A stretch of 64,000 nucleotides of DNA from Microscillaceae bacterium (lineage in GTDB: Bacteria; Bacteroidota; Bacteroidia; Cytophagales; Microscillaceae), in the NCBI GenBank assembly GCA_011390205.1, contig JAABSX010000008.1, forward strand, positions 49,041 through 113,040, read 5' to 3'. Within the stretch, counting starts at the first letter, position 1; every line of letters starts with the position of its first letter. The notes beneath the pieces are model-generated. The model ran no database searches. It saw only the letters and a program-made list of their open reading frames with translations, and was not told the origin of the DNA. The position numbers and the translations under genes are program-made. Of the stretch, positions 17,082-24,967 are shown in pieces.

Positions 17082-19532
17082 TTAATATTCTAAACCTTGC
17101 TGCCTAGCCGATAGATTGGTCATCAAGATGACAAATCCCACCACAGTAATAGAACTCAAAGGCATCAACACAGCCGCCAAGACGGGAGAGAGTGTACCTG
17201 ATACGGCAAAAGAAATTCCTACTAAATTATACATCAGCGATAATGCAAAGCTGCCTCTGATGACCCGCATCGTGGTCTTGGAATAGTGCATAAACTTAGG
17301 TAAGAGCGGAAAACCTTTTGCATCCAGAATGGCATCACATGCAGGCGAAAAAGAAGTGGTGTCTTCGGTGAGCGAAATCCCTACTTCGCTTTGTTTTAAT
17401 GCTCCTGCATCATTTAGCCCATCACCGAGCATGAGGGTTTTATCGCCTTGTTGCTGTATATTTTTGATGTAAGTGAGTTTGTCTTGGGGTTTTTGTCCAA
17501 AAGCCAGCTCACTGTCCGCCCCAAACAGTTCACGCAGCCGCTCTTCTTCGGAAGCATTGTCGCCCGTAACGAGGGAGGTCTGGTATCGGTCTTGTAGATG
17601 GCTAAGCATCTCGCTGAGGCCTTGGCGGTAAGCATTATGGATGACAAAATGCCCCAAATATTCTCCCTGAATATGAATAAAAACCTGTGAGGCAAGCTGT
17701 ATTTTTTTATTTTTTGGAGAATAAGCCGTGCTGGTAAATTCTTCCGAGCCGATTCGGAGAGCCATCCCTTGCACACGCCCATAGATGCCTTTGCCTTCTA
17801 TTTCTTTAAAATAATCTACCTCCACAGTCGGTGTGTTTTTGAGGTATTGATTGATTTTGCGGCTCAGAGGGTGCGTAGAGTGCTTTACGAGTGATTTTAT
17901 AAGGGTTTGATATTCTGGGCTGAGGGGTTTTGCTCCTTCAAAGTGAATATCTGCTTGGTCATTGAGCGTGATAGTACCTGTCTTGTCAAAAACCAAATGA
18001 TTGACCTCAGCAAGGTGAGCCACCACATCACTGTCTCGCAGATAAAAATGATTTCTGCCCAGCACCCTCATCGCATTGCCTAGGGCATAAGGTGTGGCCA
18101 ATGCCAAGGCACAGGGGCAAGCAATGATTAAAACTGCCGTGAAGGCATTCCACATCACATCAGGATTCACAAAATACCAATACACCAAAGACCCAAAGGC
18201 GATTCCTAGCGTAGCAATCGTAAAATACTTACTAAACAAAGCGATGTGTTTGTGGGTCTTGTCTTGCTTTTCTTCTTGGAAAGATTCATTGTTCCAGAGC
18301 TGTGTGAGGTAGCTTTGAGAAACTTCTTTCTGGACTGCCAGCTCGATGCTGCTGCCCACTTGCCGCCCGCCCGCATAGAGATAATCGCCTTGCAGCTTCT
18401 CTACTGGCTCGGACTCTCCACTCACAAAACTGTAATCTATAAAAGCCCTTTCACTGATAAGGATGCCATCTGTGGGGATGAGTTCTTGGTTTCGGATTTG
18501 GATAATGTCATTTTTTTTGAGGGAAGTAACCGTTTTTATCTGCATTTCATCGCTTTGCGGATTACGGACATTCACCGCCAAGGGGAAGTAAGATTGGTAA
18601 TCTCTGTCAAAAGCGAGCCGCTCATAGGTTCGGTTTTGAACCCATTTGCCCACCAATAAAAAAAACAACAAACCCGCCAAAGAATCCATATAGCCTGAGC
18701 CTGTCATGCTCAGAATCTCATACAAGCTCCGCCCAAACAAAGCAAAAATGCCTAAAGTGATTGGCACATCGAGGTTAATCACGCCAGCACGCAATGATTT
18801 GAAGGCAGATTTATAATAGTCATAGCTGCTATAAAAGAAAATAGGCAGAGAAAGCAGGATATTCAAATAGCCAAAGAAATACTTATAGCCCTCTTCTACC
18901 CAATCTTCTACCGAAAGATAATCAGGAAAACTGAGCAGCATAATATTGCCAAAGCAAAAGCCCGTGATGCCGATTTTGTAGAGTAAGTGCAGGTTTTCTT
19001 TTTTCTGACTCTTGGCTTTGAGGTCTTGGAGGTTAATCTGTGGAGGATAGCCTAGGCTACTGAGCAGCTCGGCAATCTCTCTGAAGCTGATTTTTTGGGG
19101 ATGAAAACTCACCGTGATTTCCCGCCTTGTGAAGTTTACCCTTGAGTAAGTTACGCCTGTATTGATTCTGTAGAGATTCTCAAGCAGCCAGATGCAGGAG
19201 CTACAGTGAATATTGGGCAGCAACAGCGTAACTTTGCTAAGCTCTTCACTCTCAAAACTAAGCAAAGTGCGGGCTATGTCAGGATTGTCTAAGAAGGCAA
19301 AGCGTTCGCCAAAATCATTCTTTTGCTGCGAAGTGCCAGGCTTTTCGCTCAGTGAGTAATAGTTGCAGAGGTTGTTTTCGTCCAGTATTTCAAAGACCAT
19401 TTTGCAGCCAGCACAGCAAAAAACCTTTTCTTTGGCCTGTATCGTGTTGTCTTCACAAGGCTCGCCACAGTGATAGCAGCTTGCCTTGTTTTCTTCTAAA
19501 TGCGTGTGAGTCGTGGTGCTCGTCTTATCCAT
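17082..19532 (-). CDS. ccoI: Copper-translocating P-type ATPase of the CcoI/FixI type
   Basis: 816 residues. An extended N-terminal metal-binding domain carries CYHCGEPC (19-26) and FCCAGC (38-43). It is followed by a degenerate HMA-like domain with CSSC (110-113). The membrane part includes the ion site CPC (472-474). The phosphorylation motif DKTGTIT starts at Asp516, and the hinge motif GDGLNDAGAL lies in the P domain. The Cys-rich N-terminus with HMA is typical of CcoI, which exports copper to the periplasm for assembly of cbb3-type cytochrome oxidase. The oxidase genes are not in the window. It is transcribed after a small membrane-protein gene with only 11 nt between them. Confidence 0.88.
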   Translation of the reverse strand: MDKTSTTTHTHLEENKASCYHCGEPCEDNTIQAKEKVFCCAGCKMVFEILDENNLCNYYSLSEKPGTSQQKNDFGERFAFLDNPDIARTLLSFESEELSKVTLLLPNIHCSSCIWLLENLYRINTGVTYSRVNFTRREITVSFHPQKISFREIAELLSSLGYPPQINLQDLKAKSQKKENLHLLYKIGITGFCFGNIMLLSFPDYLSVEDWVEEGYKYFFGYLNILLSLPIFFYSSYDYYKSAFKSLRAGVINLDVPITLGIFALFGRSLYEILSMTGSGYMDSLAGLLFFLLVGKWVQNRTYERLAFDRDYQSYFPLAVNVRNPQSDEMQIKTVTSLKKNDIIQIRNQELIPTDGILISERAFIDYSFVSGESEPVEKLQGDYLYAGGRQVGSSIELAVQKEVSQSYLTQLWNNESFQEEKQDKTHKHIALFSKYFTIATLGIAFGSLVYWYFVNPDVMWNAFTAVLIIACPCALALATPYALGNAMRVLGRNHFYLRDSDVVAHLAEVNHLVFDKTGTITLNDQADIHFEGAKPLSPEYQTLIKSLVKHSTHPLSRKINQYLKNTPTVEVDYFKEIEGKGIYGRVQGMALRIGSEEFTSTAYSPKNKKIQLASQVFIHIQGEYLGHFVIHNAYRQGLSEMLSHLQDRYQTSLVTGDNASEEERLRELFGADSELAFGQKPQDKLTYIKNIQQQGDKTLMLGDGLNDAGALKQSEVGISLTEDTTSFSPACDAILDAKGFPLLPKFMHYSKTTMRVIRGSFALSLMYNLVGISFAVSGTLSPVLAAVLMPLSSITVVGFVILMTNLSARQQGLEY

Positions 19533-19543
19533 AGTTTATGAGA

Positions 19544-19867
19544 TTATTTTAAAAACTGTCTGCGGATGGCATTGACCATTCTGAGCTCTTTTTGCCAAAA
19601 GAAATCAAACTGACCCAACAAGAAGCCGTAGGTCAGCAGCAAAACTTGGTAAGCAGGAAACAAAAACAGGATATAGGCAAAAGTTTTGAGCCAAAAGCTT
19701 GTCTCTACACCGAATCCGAGCCAATCAAAGTAAGTCTGACGCAATGCCACTGCCGTGGAGCCAGCCAAGCTAAATACCACCAAAATAAGGATGACCTGCA
19801 CCGTGCCTGTGATGCCCCATTTTTCTTTGAGGCGTGTAATAAATGTTTTTTTCTGAGTAGATGACAT
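19544..19867 (-). CDS. Small two-helix membrane protein (DUF6787-like)
   Basis: 107 residues with two membrane segments (about 20-42 and 57-83) and a basic N-terminus containing KEKWGITGTVQV. It resembles small Bacteroidota proteins of the DUF6787 type, a family without known function. 11 nt before ccoI on the same strand, so an operon is nearly certain, and a role in copper handling or cbb3 assembly is possible. Stop-to-start spacing is too short for a separate ccoI promoter. Confidence 0.65.
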   Translation of the reverse strand: MSSTQKKTFITRLKEKWGITGTVQVILILVVFSLAGSTAVALRQTYFDWLGFGVETSFWLKTFAYILFLFPAYQVLLLTYGFLLGQFDFFWQKELRMVNAIRRQFLK

Positions 19868-20262
19868 AAATTGAGTGTTTGGATGATTTATTTTTCAAAT
19901 ATCAAGCAAACCACAGGCTTTTACTATGACTTTTATCATTTAAAGGGATAAAGTGTAGCATTTTTGCGTATAAGCAAATGGACTAATTTAATATCTCTAC
20001 ACAGAAGGCAAGCCTTTCTGTTTTTTCTTAAATTTTATATAATTTTGAGAAGTTGGAGAAAGTACACTGCTCCAAGTATTTAAATATCTCTACTAAAATA
20101 GCTTCTATTATTATTTAATCATAAGCAGTTGATAATCAGTATATTGAGTAGTTTTCAATTATCAATTGTCCATTTACTCAAACATATTTATTACACCATA
20201 CCTTGTGTAATGCACTGATAATTAGCACATTTACATATATTACAAGTCAAAAACAAAAAACT
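19868..20262. other. Divergent intergenic region with two copies of a dispersed motif
   Basis: 395 bp between the ccoI operon and the CobC-like gene. It contains two inverted copies of a motif family (see 20158-20234), and otherwise AT-rich sequence without a gene. I found no clear promoter box. Confidence 0.6.
20158..20234 (-). repeat. Two copies of the dispersed GTAAATGTGC-AATTATCA motif
   Basis: Read on the minus strand, 20214-20234 is GTAAATGTGCTAATTATCAG and 20158-20181 contains AGTAAATGGACAATTGATAA. The same motif is seen at 35181-35201 (minus), 37479-37495 (plus) and in two diverged copies between 53141 and 53231. Some copies form a small inverted repeat TGTGC...GCACA around GATAATT. 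Confidence 0.6.
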
Positions 20263-20847
20263 ATGCCCAAACCCTCTCTGCGTAAAGTATATCTCATACG
20301 CCACACCACCCCCAAGGTAGAAAAAGGCTTTATCTACGGGCAGACTGACCTGGATGTAACACCTAGCTTTGGGCAGGAGCTGCAAGAAATTCAGGAGGTA
20401 GTGCCACACCACGCTACATTGCCCCTCTACAGCAGCCCACTGACACGCTGCCGAAAACTAGCAGAAGCCCTCAAAGGAGAAAAGCCACTCAAATTTGATG
20501 AACGCATCAAAGAAATGAACTTTGGAGATTGGGAGATGACCCGCTGGGATGCCCTAGACCCCGAACAAAAAAATCACTGGCTTAGAAACATAGAAAGCAT
20601 CGCCCCTCCCAACGGAGAGTCAAACACAGACCTCAAAAATAGAAGTGTGCATTTTTGGGAAGAATTACAACAAAAAAAATACGAAGAAGTAGGATTGGTA
20701 ACCCACTACGGCATTATTCAATCACTGCTCTGTCATTTACTCCATATCCCAATGGCTAAATCACACCGCTTAGATTTGGGCTACGGAGCAGTCATACAAG
20801 TGAATATCAGAGAAGATGAGTTCTTTAAAATTAAGTTTTTAAGATAA
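20263..20847 (+). CDS. Histidine phosphatase family protein, alpha-ribazole phosphatase (CobC)-like
   Basis: 194 residues from the ATG at 20263; an upstream GTG frame start runs through repeat DNA and is unlikely. The phosphohistidine motif is YLIRHTTP (RHT rather than the usual RHG, as in many CobC-like members). It is followed by FIYGQTDLDVT, the second Arg in YSSPLTRCRKLAEAL, the acid in MNFGDWE, and the second catalytic His in THYGII. CobC removes the 5' phosphate from alpha-ribazole phosphate during B12 nucleotide-loop assembly. No other cobalamin genes are nearby, so a general phosphatase is also possible. 70 nt before gcvH. Confidence 0.7.
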   Translation: MPKPSLRKVYLIRHTTPKVEKGFIYGQTDLDVTPSFGQELQEIQEVVPHHATLPLYSSPLTRCRKLAEALKGEKPLKFDERIKEMNFGDWEMTRWDALDPEQKNHWLRNIESIAPPNGESNTDLKNRSVHFWEELQQKKYEEVGLVTHYGIIQSLLCHLLHIPMAKSHRLDLGYGAVIQVNIREDEFFKIKFLR

Positions 20848-20917
20848 ATCGCTTGGATTTTACCAAATTATTATCATTTTTGGCTTTTCTTTAAAAAATC
20901 ATTATTTATATAAAAAA

Positions 20918-21301
20918 ATGAACGTACCGACAGATTTGAAATACACCGAAGAACACGAATGGATTCGCCTAGAAGATGATAACATTGCTTACATCGGAGT
21001 TACTGACTTTGCACAAGGTGAGCTAGGCGACATTGTCTATGTAGAAATAGAAACAGAGGGAGAAGACCTAGAGCAAAATGCCGTTTTTGGCACAGTAGAA
21101 GCCGTCAAAACAGTGTCAGACCTCTACTTGCCCGTAGCAGGCACTATCCTTGAGGTAAACAAAAAGCTCGGAGATGAGCCCGAAATCGTAAATGCTGACC
21201 CTTACGGAGAAGGCTGGATGGTCAAAGTAAAAATAACTGACCCCTCAGAGCTAGAAAACCTGTTGAGTTCAGAGGGTTATGCTGAGTTTATCAATGCCTA
21301 A
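20918..21301 (+). CDS. gcvH: Glycine cleavage system H protein
   Basis: 127 residues, full length. The lipoyl-lysine is Lys64 in GTVEAVKTVSD. The H protein carries the aminomethyl intermediate between the P, T and L proteins of glycine cleavage, none of which is encoded here. The C-terminus ELENLLSSEGYAEFI is typical. Followed after 90 nt by a VanZ-like gene and then tonB, a neighbourhood I recognise from other Bacteroidota. Confidence 0.95.
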   Translation: MNVPTDLKYTEEHEWIRLEDDNIAYIGVTDFAQGELGDIVYVEIETEGEDLEQNAVFGTVEAVKTVSDLYLPVAGTILEVNKKLGDEPEIVNADPYGEGWMVKVKITDPSELENLLSSEGYAEFINA

Positions 21302-21391
21302 AATACAAGCAAAAAATAAACAAATAAACTTTGATGAGCCTTGCTTCTGTGTCTAGATTTGCTCGATACATTACCACCAAATATAAAATAA

Positions 21392-21775
21392 ATGTTTTAC
21401 CGCTTTAATTTTTATCCTTTTATTTGGGCTATCTGTATGTTTGGGCTAAATTTCGTTCGTTTAGATGGAGTACCTAGTCATCACATTGTTTCTTTTTTGT
21501 ATTTTGATAAAATCATTCATTTTACTCAGTTTTTCATACTTAGTTTTATGCTTTGTGTAGGGATGAACAAGCAGCATACCTATGTTGCACTAAAATTCAA
21601 GGCAATGCAAGTAGCACTGATATCCAGCATTGTCTATGCATGTGTATTATCTAGCATTCACTGGCATTTTGCCAAAGAATATTTTGAAATCACAGATTTA
21701 CTAGCGGCACTGCTTGGCTGCTTGGTAGGAACTGGGATTTTTTATCTGATTTATAAATATAAAATTGAAGATTAA
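21392..21775 (+). CDS. VanZ-like family membrane protein
   Basis: 127 residues with four predicted membrane helices. The motif DKIIHFTQFFILSFML (about residues 39-54) and the short acidic ITDLLAALLGCLVG segment match VanZ-like proteins. VanZ gives low-level teicoplanin resistance in enterococci, but the role of the Bacteroidota relatives is not known and resistance should not be assumed. It lies between gcvH and tonB on the same strand. Confidence 0.8.
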   Translation: MFYRFNFYPFIWAICMFGLNFVRLDGVPSHHIVSFLYFDKIIHFTQFFILSFMLCVGMNKQHTYVALKFKAMQVALISSIVYACVLSSIHWHFAKEYFEITDLLAALLGCLVGTGIFYLIYKYKIED

Positions 21776-21776
21776 T

Positions 21777-21806
21777 TTTGATTAACTAAAAATTTAGGTA
21801 TATTTG
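21777..21806 (+). promoter_or_regulatory. Complete Bacteroidota-type promoter before tonB
   Basis: TTTG at 21777-21780, an 18-nt spacer and TATATTTG at 21799-21806 match the TTTG-N19-TAnnTTTG pattern. It starts right after the stop of the VanZ-like gene and gives a leader of about 105 nt to the tonB ATG. This is the only box in the window for which I found the minus-33 element as well. Confidence 0.65.
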
Positions 21807-21918
21807 TGAATCAATAAATATCTGTTACTAGAAAAAGGCCTAAAGCCGATATCCAAAGGCATAGATATTTATAGAAAAAGAAAGTAAATAAGAGTAATTA
21901 ACAAAACAAAAAGAACTT

Positions 21919-22608
21919 ATGGAAGAAAAGAAAAAACCAAGTGCCGATGTATATCGCCTTACCTCTCCCTTGTTTTTCACGGGGTTGGTTCTTAGCCTCT
22001 TGCTCGTAATTGCAGCTTTTGAATTTAAATTTTATGATGATTTGGAAGTGGTGAGTCTAGGGCAGCTAGAATCAGAAGAAACTGAAATTTTAGACATTCC
22101 AATTACAGAAATGCCCCCACCTCCTCCACCTGTACTTCAGCAACCCGAAATCATAGAAGTGCCTGATGAAGAAGAGATAGAGCAAGAAGTAGAAATGGAC
22201 CTAGATGTAGAAATCAAGGAAGAGAAACCCGTAGTGAAGCCCATCAAAATAGATGCACCACCACCACCACCACAAGTAGAAGAAAAAGAAGATGAAATCT
22301 TTATGGTCGTAGAAAACCAACCTGAGCCAGATGGCGGAATGGCAGCCTTCTACAAGTATGTAGGCAAAGAAATGGACTACCCCAAGCAAGCACGCCGTAT
22401 GGGTGTAGAGGGGCGTGTGTTTATGCAATTTGTAGTAGATAAAGATGGCTCACTGACTGACATCAAAGTGCTGAAAGGAATCGGCTCTGGATGCGATGAA
22501 GAGGCCATCCGTGTATTAAAAAATGCCCCTAAGTGGAAGCCAGGCAAACAGCGTGGCCGCCCAGTAAAGGTAAGAATGTCTATCCCGATTGTGTTCAAAT
22601 TAAACTAA
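21919..22608 (+). CDS. tonB: Energy transducer TonB
   Basis: 229 residues. One membrane anchor (about 17-36) is followed by a Pro-rich periplasmic linker with PPPPPP and alternating acidic and basic stretches. The C-terminal TonB domain (about 140-229) contains PKQARRMGVEGRVFMQFVVD and APKWKPGKQRGRPVKVRMSIPI. TonB passes proton-motive energy from ExbBD to outer-membrane receptors, of which this window encodes two. The exbBD genes are not here. It has its own promoter and a strong terminator, so it can be a single-gene unit. Confidence 0.93.
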   Translation: MEEKKKPSADVYRLTSPLFFTGLVLSLLLVIAAFEFKFYDDLEVVSLGQLESEETEILDIPITEMPPPPPPVLQQPEIIEVPDEEEIEQEVEMDLDVEIKEEKPVVKPIKIDAPPPPPQVEEKEDEIFMVVENQPEPDGGMAAFYKYVGKEMDYPKQARRMGVEGRVFMQFVVDKDGSLTDIKVLKGIGSGCDEEAIRVLKNAPKWKPGKQRGRPVKVRMSIPIVFKLN

Positions 22609-22626
22609 AACCTGAGATACAGACAT

Positions 22627-22660
22627 AAAAAAGGCCCAATCATCCGATTGGGCTTTTTTT
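22627..22660 (+). terminator. Rho-independent terminator of tonB
   Basis: Perfect 8-bp stem GCCCAATC / GATTGGGC with a 4-nt loop, flanked by an A run and a T run, 19 nt after the tonB stop. Confidence 0.93.
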
Positions 22661-22695
22661 GTGTCTATGTATAAAAAACTCCCTTTTTTTTTAGT

Positions 22696-22703
22696 TAATT
22701 TTG
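22696..22703 (+). promoter_or_regulatory. Candidate minus-7 box for the M28 peptidase gene
   Basis: TAATTTTG matches TAnnTTTG and lies 62 nt before the ATG at 22766. Its position inside the upstream extension of the frame supports the later start. Confidence 0.4.
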
Positions 22704-22765
22704 AACATTGTATATCCGCAAGAGGCACAGACCTCAAAGCACTCATAAAAGAACTACCCGAGACT

Positions 22766-24073
22766 ATGAATAAATATTGTAAACTATGTTTGCTGTATCT
22801 AACCCTGCTCCAGCCTGCTGCGCTGCTATCCCAAGATATGGACAGAGTGCGGGCAGTCATTGATACACTGGCTTCACCTATGATGCACGGGCGTGGCTAT
22901 GTCAATAATGGAGATAGAATCGCCGCCGAATATATCCGAAAAACGTTTGAAGAAATAGGTTTAGAACCTTTCGGAGCAACACACTTCCAGAGTTTTACCC
23001 TCAACGCCAATACATTTCCTAAAAAAGTTAAACTCAAAATAGGTAAAAAAACCCTCCTCACAGGCGAAGACTATATCGTTAATTCTATCTCAAAAGGAGG
23101 AAAAGGGAGTGGAAAACTCTTAAGACTTGATACCATGCTGTATGTGAGTGATGCAGTAAAAGAAGATTTTATCAAACAAAACCTCCGCCGAAAAATCATT
23201 TGGTATCCTCAAAATGAATATCAAAAAATCATAGAGCTGCCTCAGTTTGTGATAGATAAAATCTATGAAGCAGGGGCAGTCATAGAGCTCCGAGATAAAA
23301 AACTAACCGCCAGCCTTTCACAGAGGCAGCTAAGCAGCCCTTATTTTGAGGTGCTAGAGAGTGTGCTTGATTCGCTCATTGGCTTAGAGGCCAAAAAAAA
23401 AATAAAAGTAAAATACCGAATAGATGCAGATTTGCTTAAAGACTATGAATCTCAGAATGTCATAGGGTATCTGCCTGGTACGGCAATGCCTGACAGCTTT
23501 TTGGTCATTTCGGCACATTATGACCACCTCGGGAGGCTGGGCAAAGATGTTTATTTTCCTGGAGCAAATGACAACGCAAGCGGTGTAGCTTTGCTGCTTG
23601 AGCTGGCAAGGTATTATCAAAGAGCTGAAAACCGCCCCCCCTACTCCATTGCATTTATGGCATTTGGCGGAGAAGAAATAGGGCTGCTGGGCTCAATGCA
23701 TTATGTAAAGTATCCGCTGTTTGCGTTGCGTAATATTAAATTTTTGCTCAATTTTGATTTGGTAGGCACAGGAGATGACGGGATTACGGTGGTGAATGGC
23801 TCTGTATTTGAGGAGGTATTTGAGCGTCTGGTTAGACTTAACGAGCAGCAAGGCTACTTGCCCGAAATCAAGAGGCGGGGCATGGCAGCCAATTCAGACC
23901 ATTATTTTTTTACGGAGCGAGGCGTTCCTTCTTTTTTTATTTATACACTGGGAGGCATCACAGCCTACCATGACATTCATGATGTATCTGAAAATCTGCC
24001 ACTGACCAAGTTTAAGGGCTTGTTTGGGCTTACCAAAGATTTTATAGCACAGTGGAGTGCCGAAATAAAATAA
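22766..24073 (+). CDS. Secreted M28-family zinc aminopeptidase
   Basis: 435 residues from the ATG at 22766, which begins with a signal peptide (MNKYCKLCLLYLTLLQPAAL, cleavage near LLSQ). The first in-frame ATG at 22667 lies before the promoter-like box and would hide the signal. The two-zinc site is complete: His251 (SAHYDH), Asp269 (GANDNASG), Glu303/Glu304 (FGGEE), Asp331 (NFDLVG) and His402 (AYHDIHD). A PA-like insert may lie around residues 90-180. Probably periplasmic or secreted, cleaving N-terminal residues from peptides. Not in an obvious operon. Confidence 0.88.
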   Translation: MNKYCKLCLLYLTLLQPAALLSQDMDRVRAVIDTLASPMMHGRGYVNNGDRIAAEYIRKTFEEIGLEPFGATHFQSFTLNANTFPKKVKLKIGKKTLLTGEDYIVNSISKGGKGSGKLLRLDTMLYVSDAVKEDFIKQNLRRKIIWYPQNEYQKIIELPQFVIDKIYEAGAVIELRDKKLTASLSQRQLSSPYFEVLESVLDSLIGLEAKKKIKVKYRIDADLLKDYESQNVIGYLPGTAMPDSFLVISAHYDHLGRLGKDVYFPGANDNASGVALLLELARYYQRAENRPPYSIAFMAFGGEEIGLLGSMHYVKYPLFALRNIKFLLNFDLVGTGDDGITVVNGSVFEEVFERLVRLNEQQGYLPEIKRRGMAANSDHYFFTERGVPSFFIYTLGGITAYHDIHDVSENLPLTKFKGLFGLTKDFIAQWSAEIK

Positions 24074-24172
24074 ATACTACACAAGTGAATTACAGGTTAA
24101 TTACTTGGTAGATATGGGTTTATCTGCGGCTTCTTCTCGCATCCTTGGTTTTTTAAATCAAATAGCATCTAT

Positions 24173-24967
24173 ATGAAAAATACACTCAGAATTATCCTTG
24201 TATATTTGGCTTTGGGCATCTCTATGCCACTTTGGGCAGAGAATGACAGCAGCAAGATTGCACAAAAAGAACTACACCAAGCAGCAGCAGCAGCTACCCC
24301 AAGTGCTGAGAAGGGTCTGGAAGAACTTTTTTTGGAGAATCAAAAGATTTATCAAGAGACACAAAAAGCCGCTGCTCACCTGACAGCATCAAAAAGCATC
24401 TCAAAGGCTGCGAGTGTCTATTCTAAAAATAAAACTACGGATAAAAAAGTAGTAAAAAAGCATCCTCTCAAACAAAAAAAACAAGAGAAGAGATACACTC
24501 CTCAATCTAAGAAAAAATCAAACATTCGTGAGCGAAACCCTTGGAACTGGGGCAGTTGGGCAATGGGTTTTAAGTGGCTAGAGCTGGATTGGTGGCTTGT
24601 AGGTTTTTGTATTTTTTTATTTTTGGGCTTGATGTTTCTGATGTTCTTCTTACTTGCCAACAATGTGCTAAGTTTATTCCAAATGATATTGCTTTCGTTG
24701 GGTTTTGGTTTTGCGATGTTTTCCTATATCTTTTTGAGTAGTGAGACTGATGGTGCAAGAGGGGCTTACGATTTTTTTGTAAAATATGGCTTATTTAGTT
24801 GGGTAGGTATTATGGCAATTATTGCAGGTTTTGCGGGCTTGTTTGGAGCAAGTGGTGCATTTTCTTCTTACCTATTGATAGGGCTTGTCATCGGGGGGCT
24901 TTCGTTTGTCATTTCGCTGATACTAGGAGACAGTATATTTTTAGGCTACGAGTTCAGAAAGTTTTAG
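24173..24967 (+). CDS. Membrane protein of unknown function with Lys-rich periplasmic segment
   Basis: 264 residues. A signal peptide ends near PLWA (residue 22). Residues 25-125 are Ala-, Lys- and Gln-rich with low complexity. About 140-262 holds four hydrophobic segments separated by short loops. A coiled or disordered linker between a cleaved signal and a helical membrane bundle is suggested. I recognise no family. Its stop codon overlaps the stop codon of the convergent histidine kinase gene by two bases. Confidence 0.6.
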   Translation: MKNTLRIILVYLALGISMPLWAENDSSKIAQKELHQAAAAATPSAEKGLEELFLENQKIYQETQKAAAHLTASKSISKAASVYSKNKTTDKKVVKKHPLKQKKQEKRYTPQSKKKSNIRERNPWNWGSWAMGFKWLELDWWLVGFCIFLFLGLMFLMFFLLANNVLSLFQMILLSLGFGFAMFSYIFLSSETDGARGAYDFFVKYGLFSWVGIMAIIAGFAGLFGASGAFSSYLLIGLVIGGLSFVISLILGDSIFLGYEFRKF

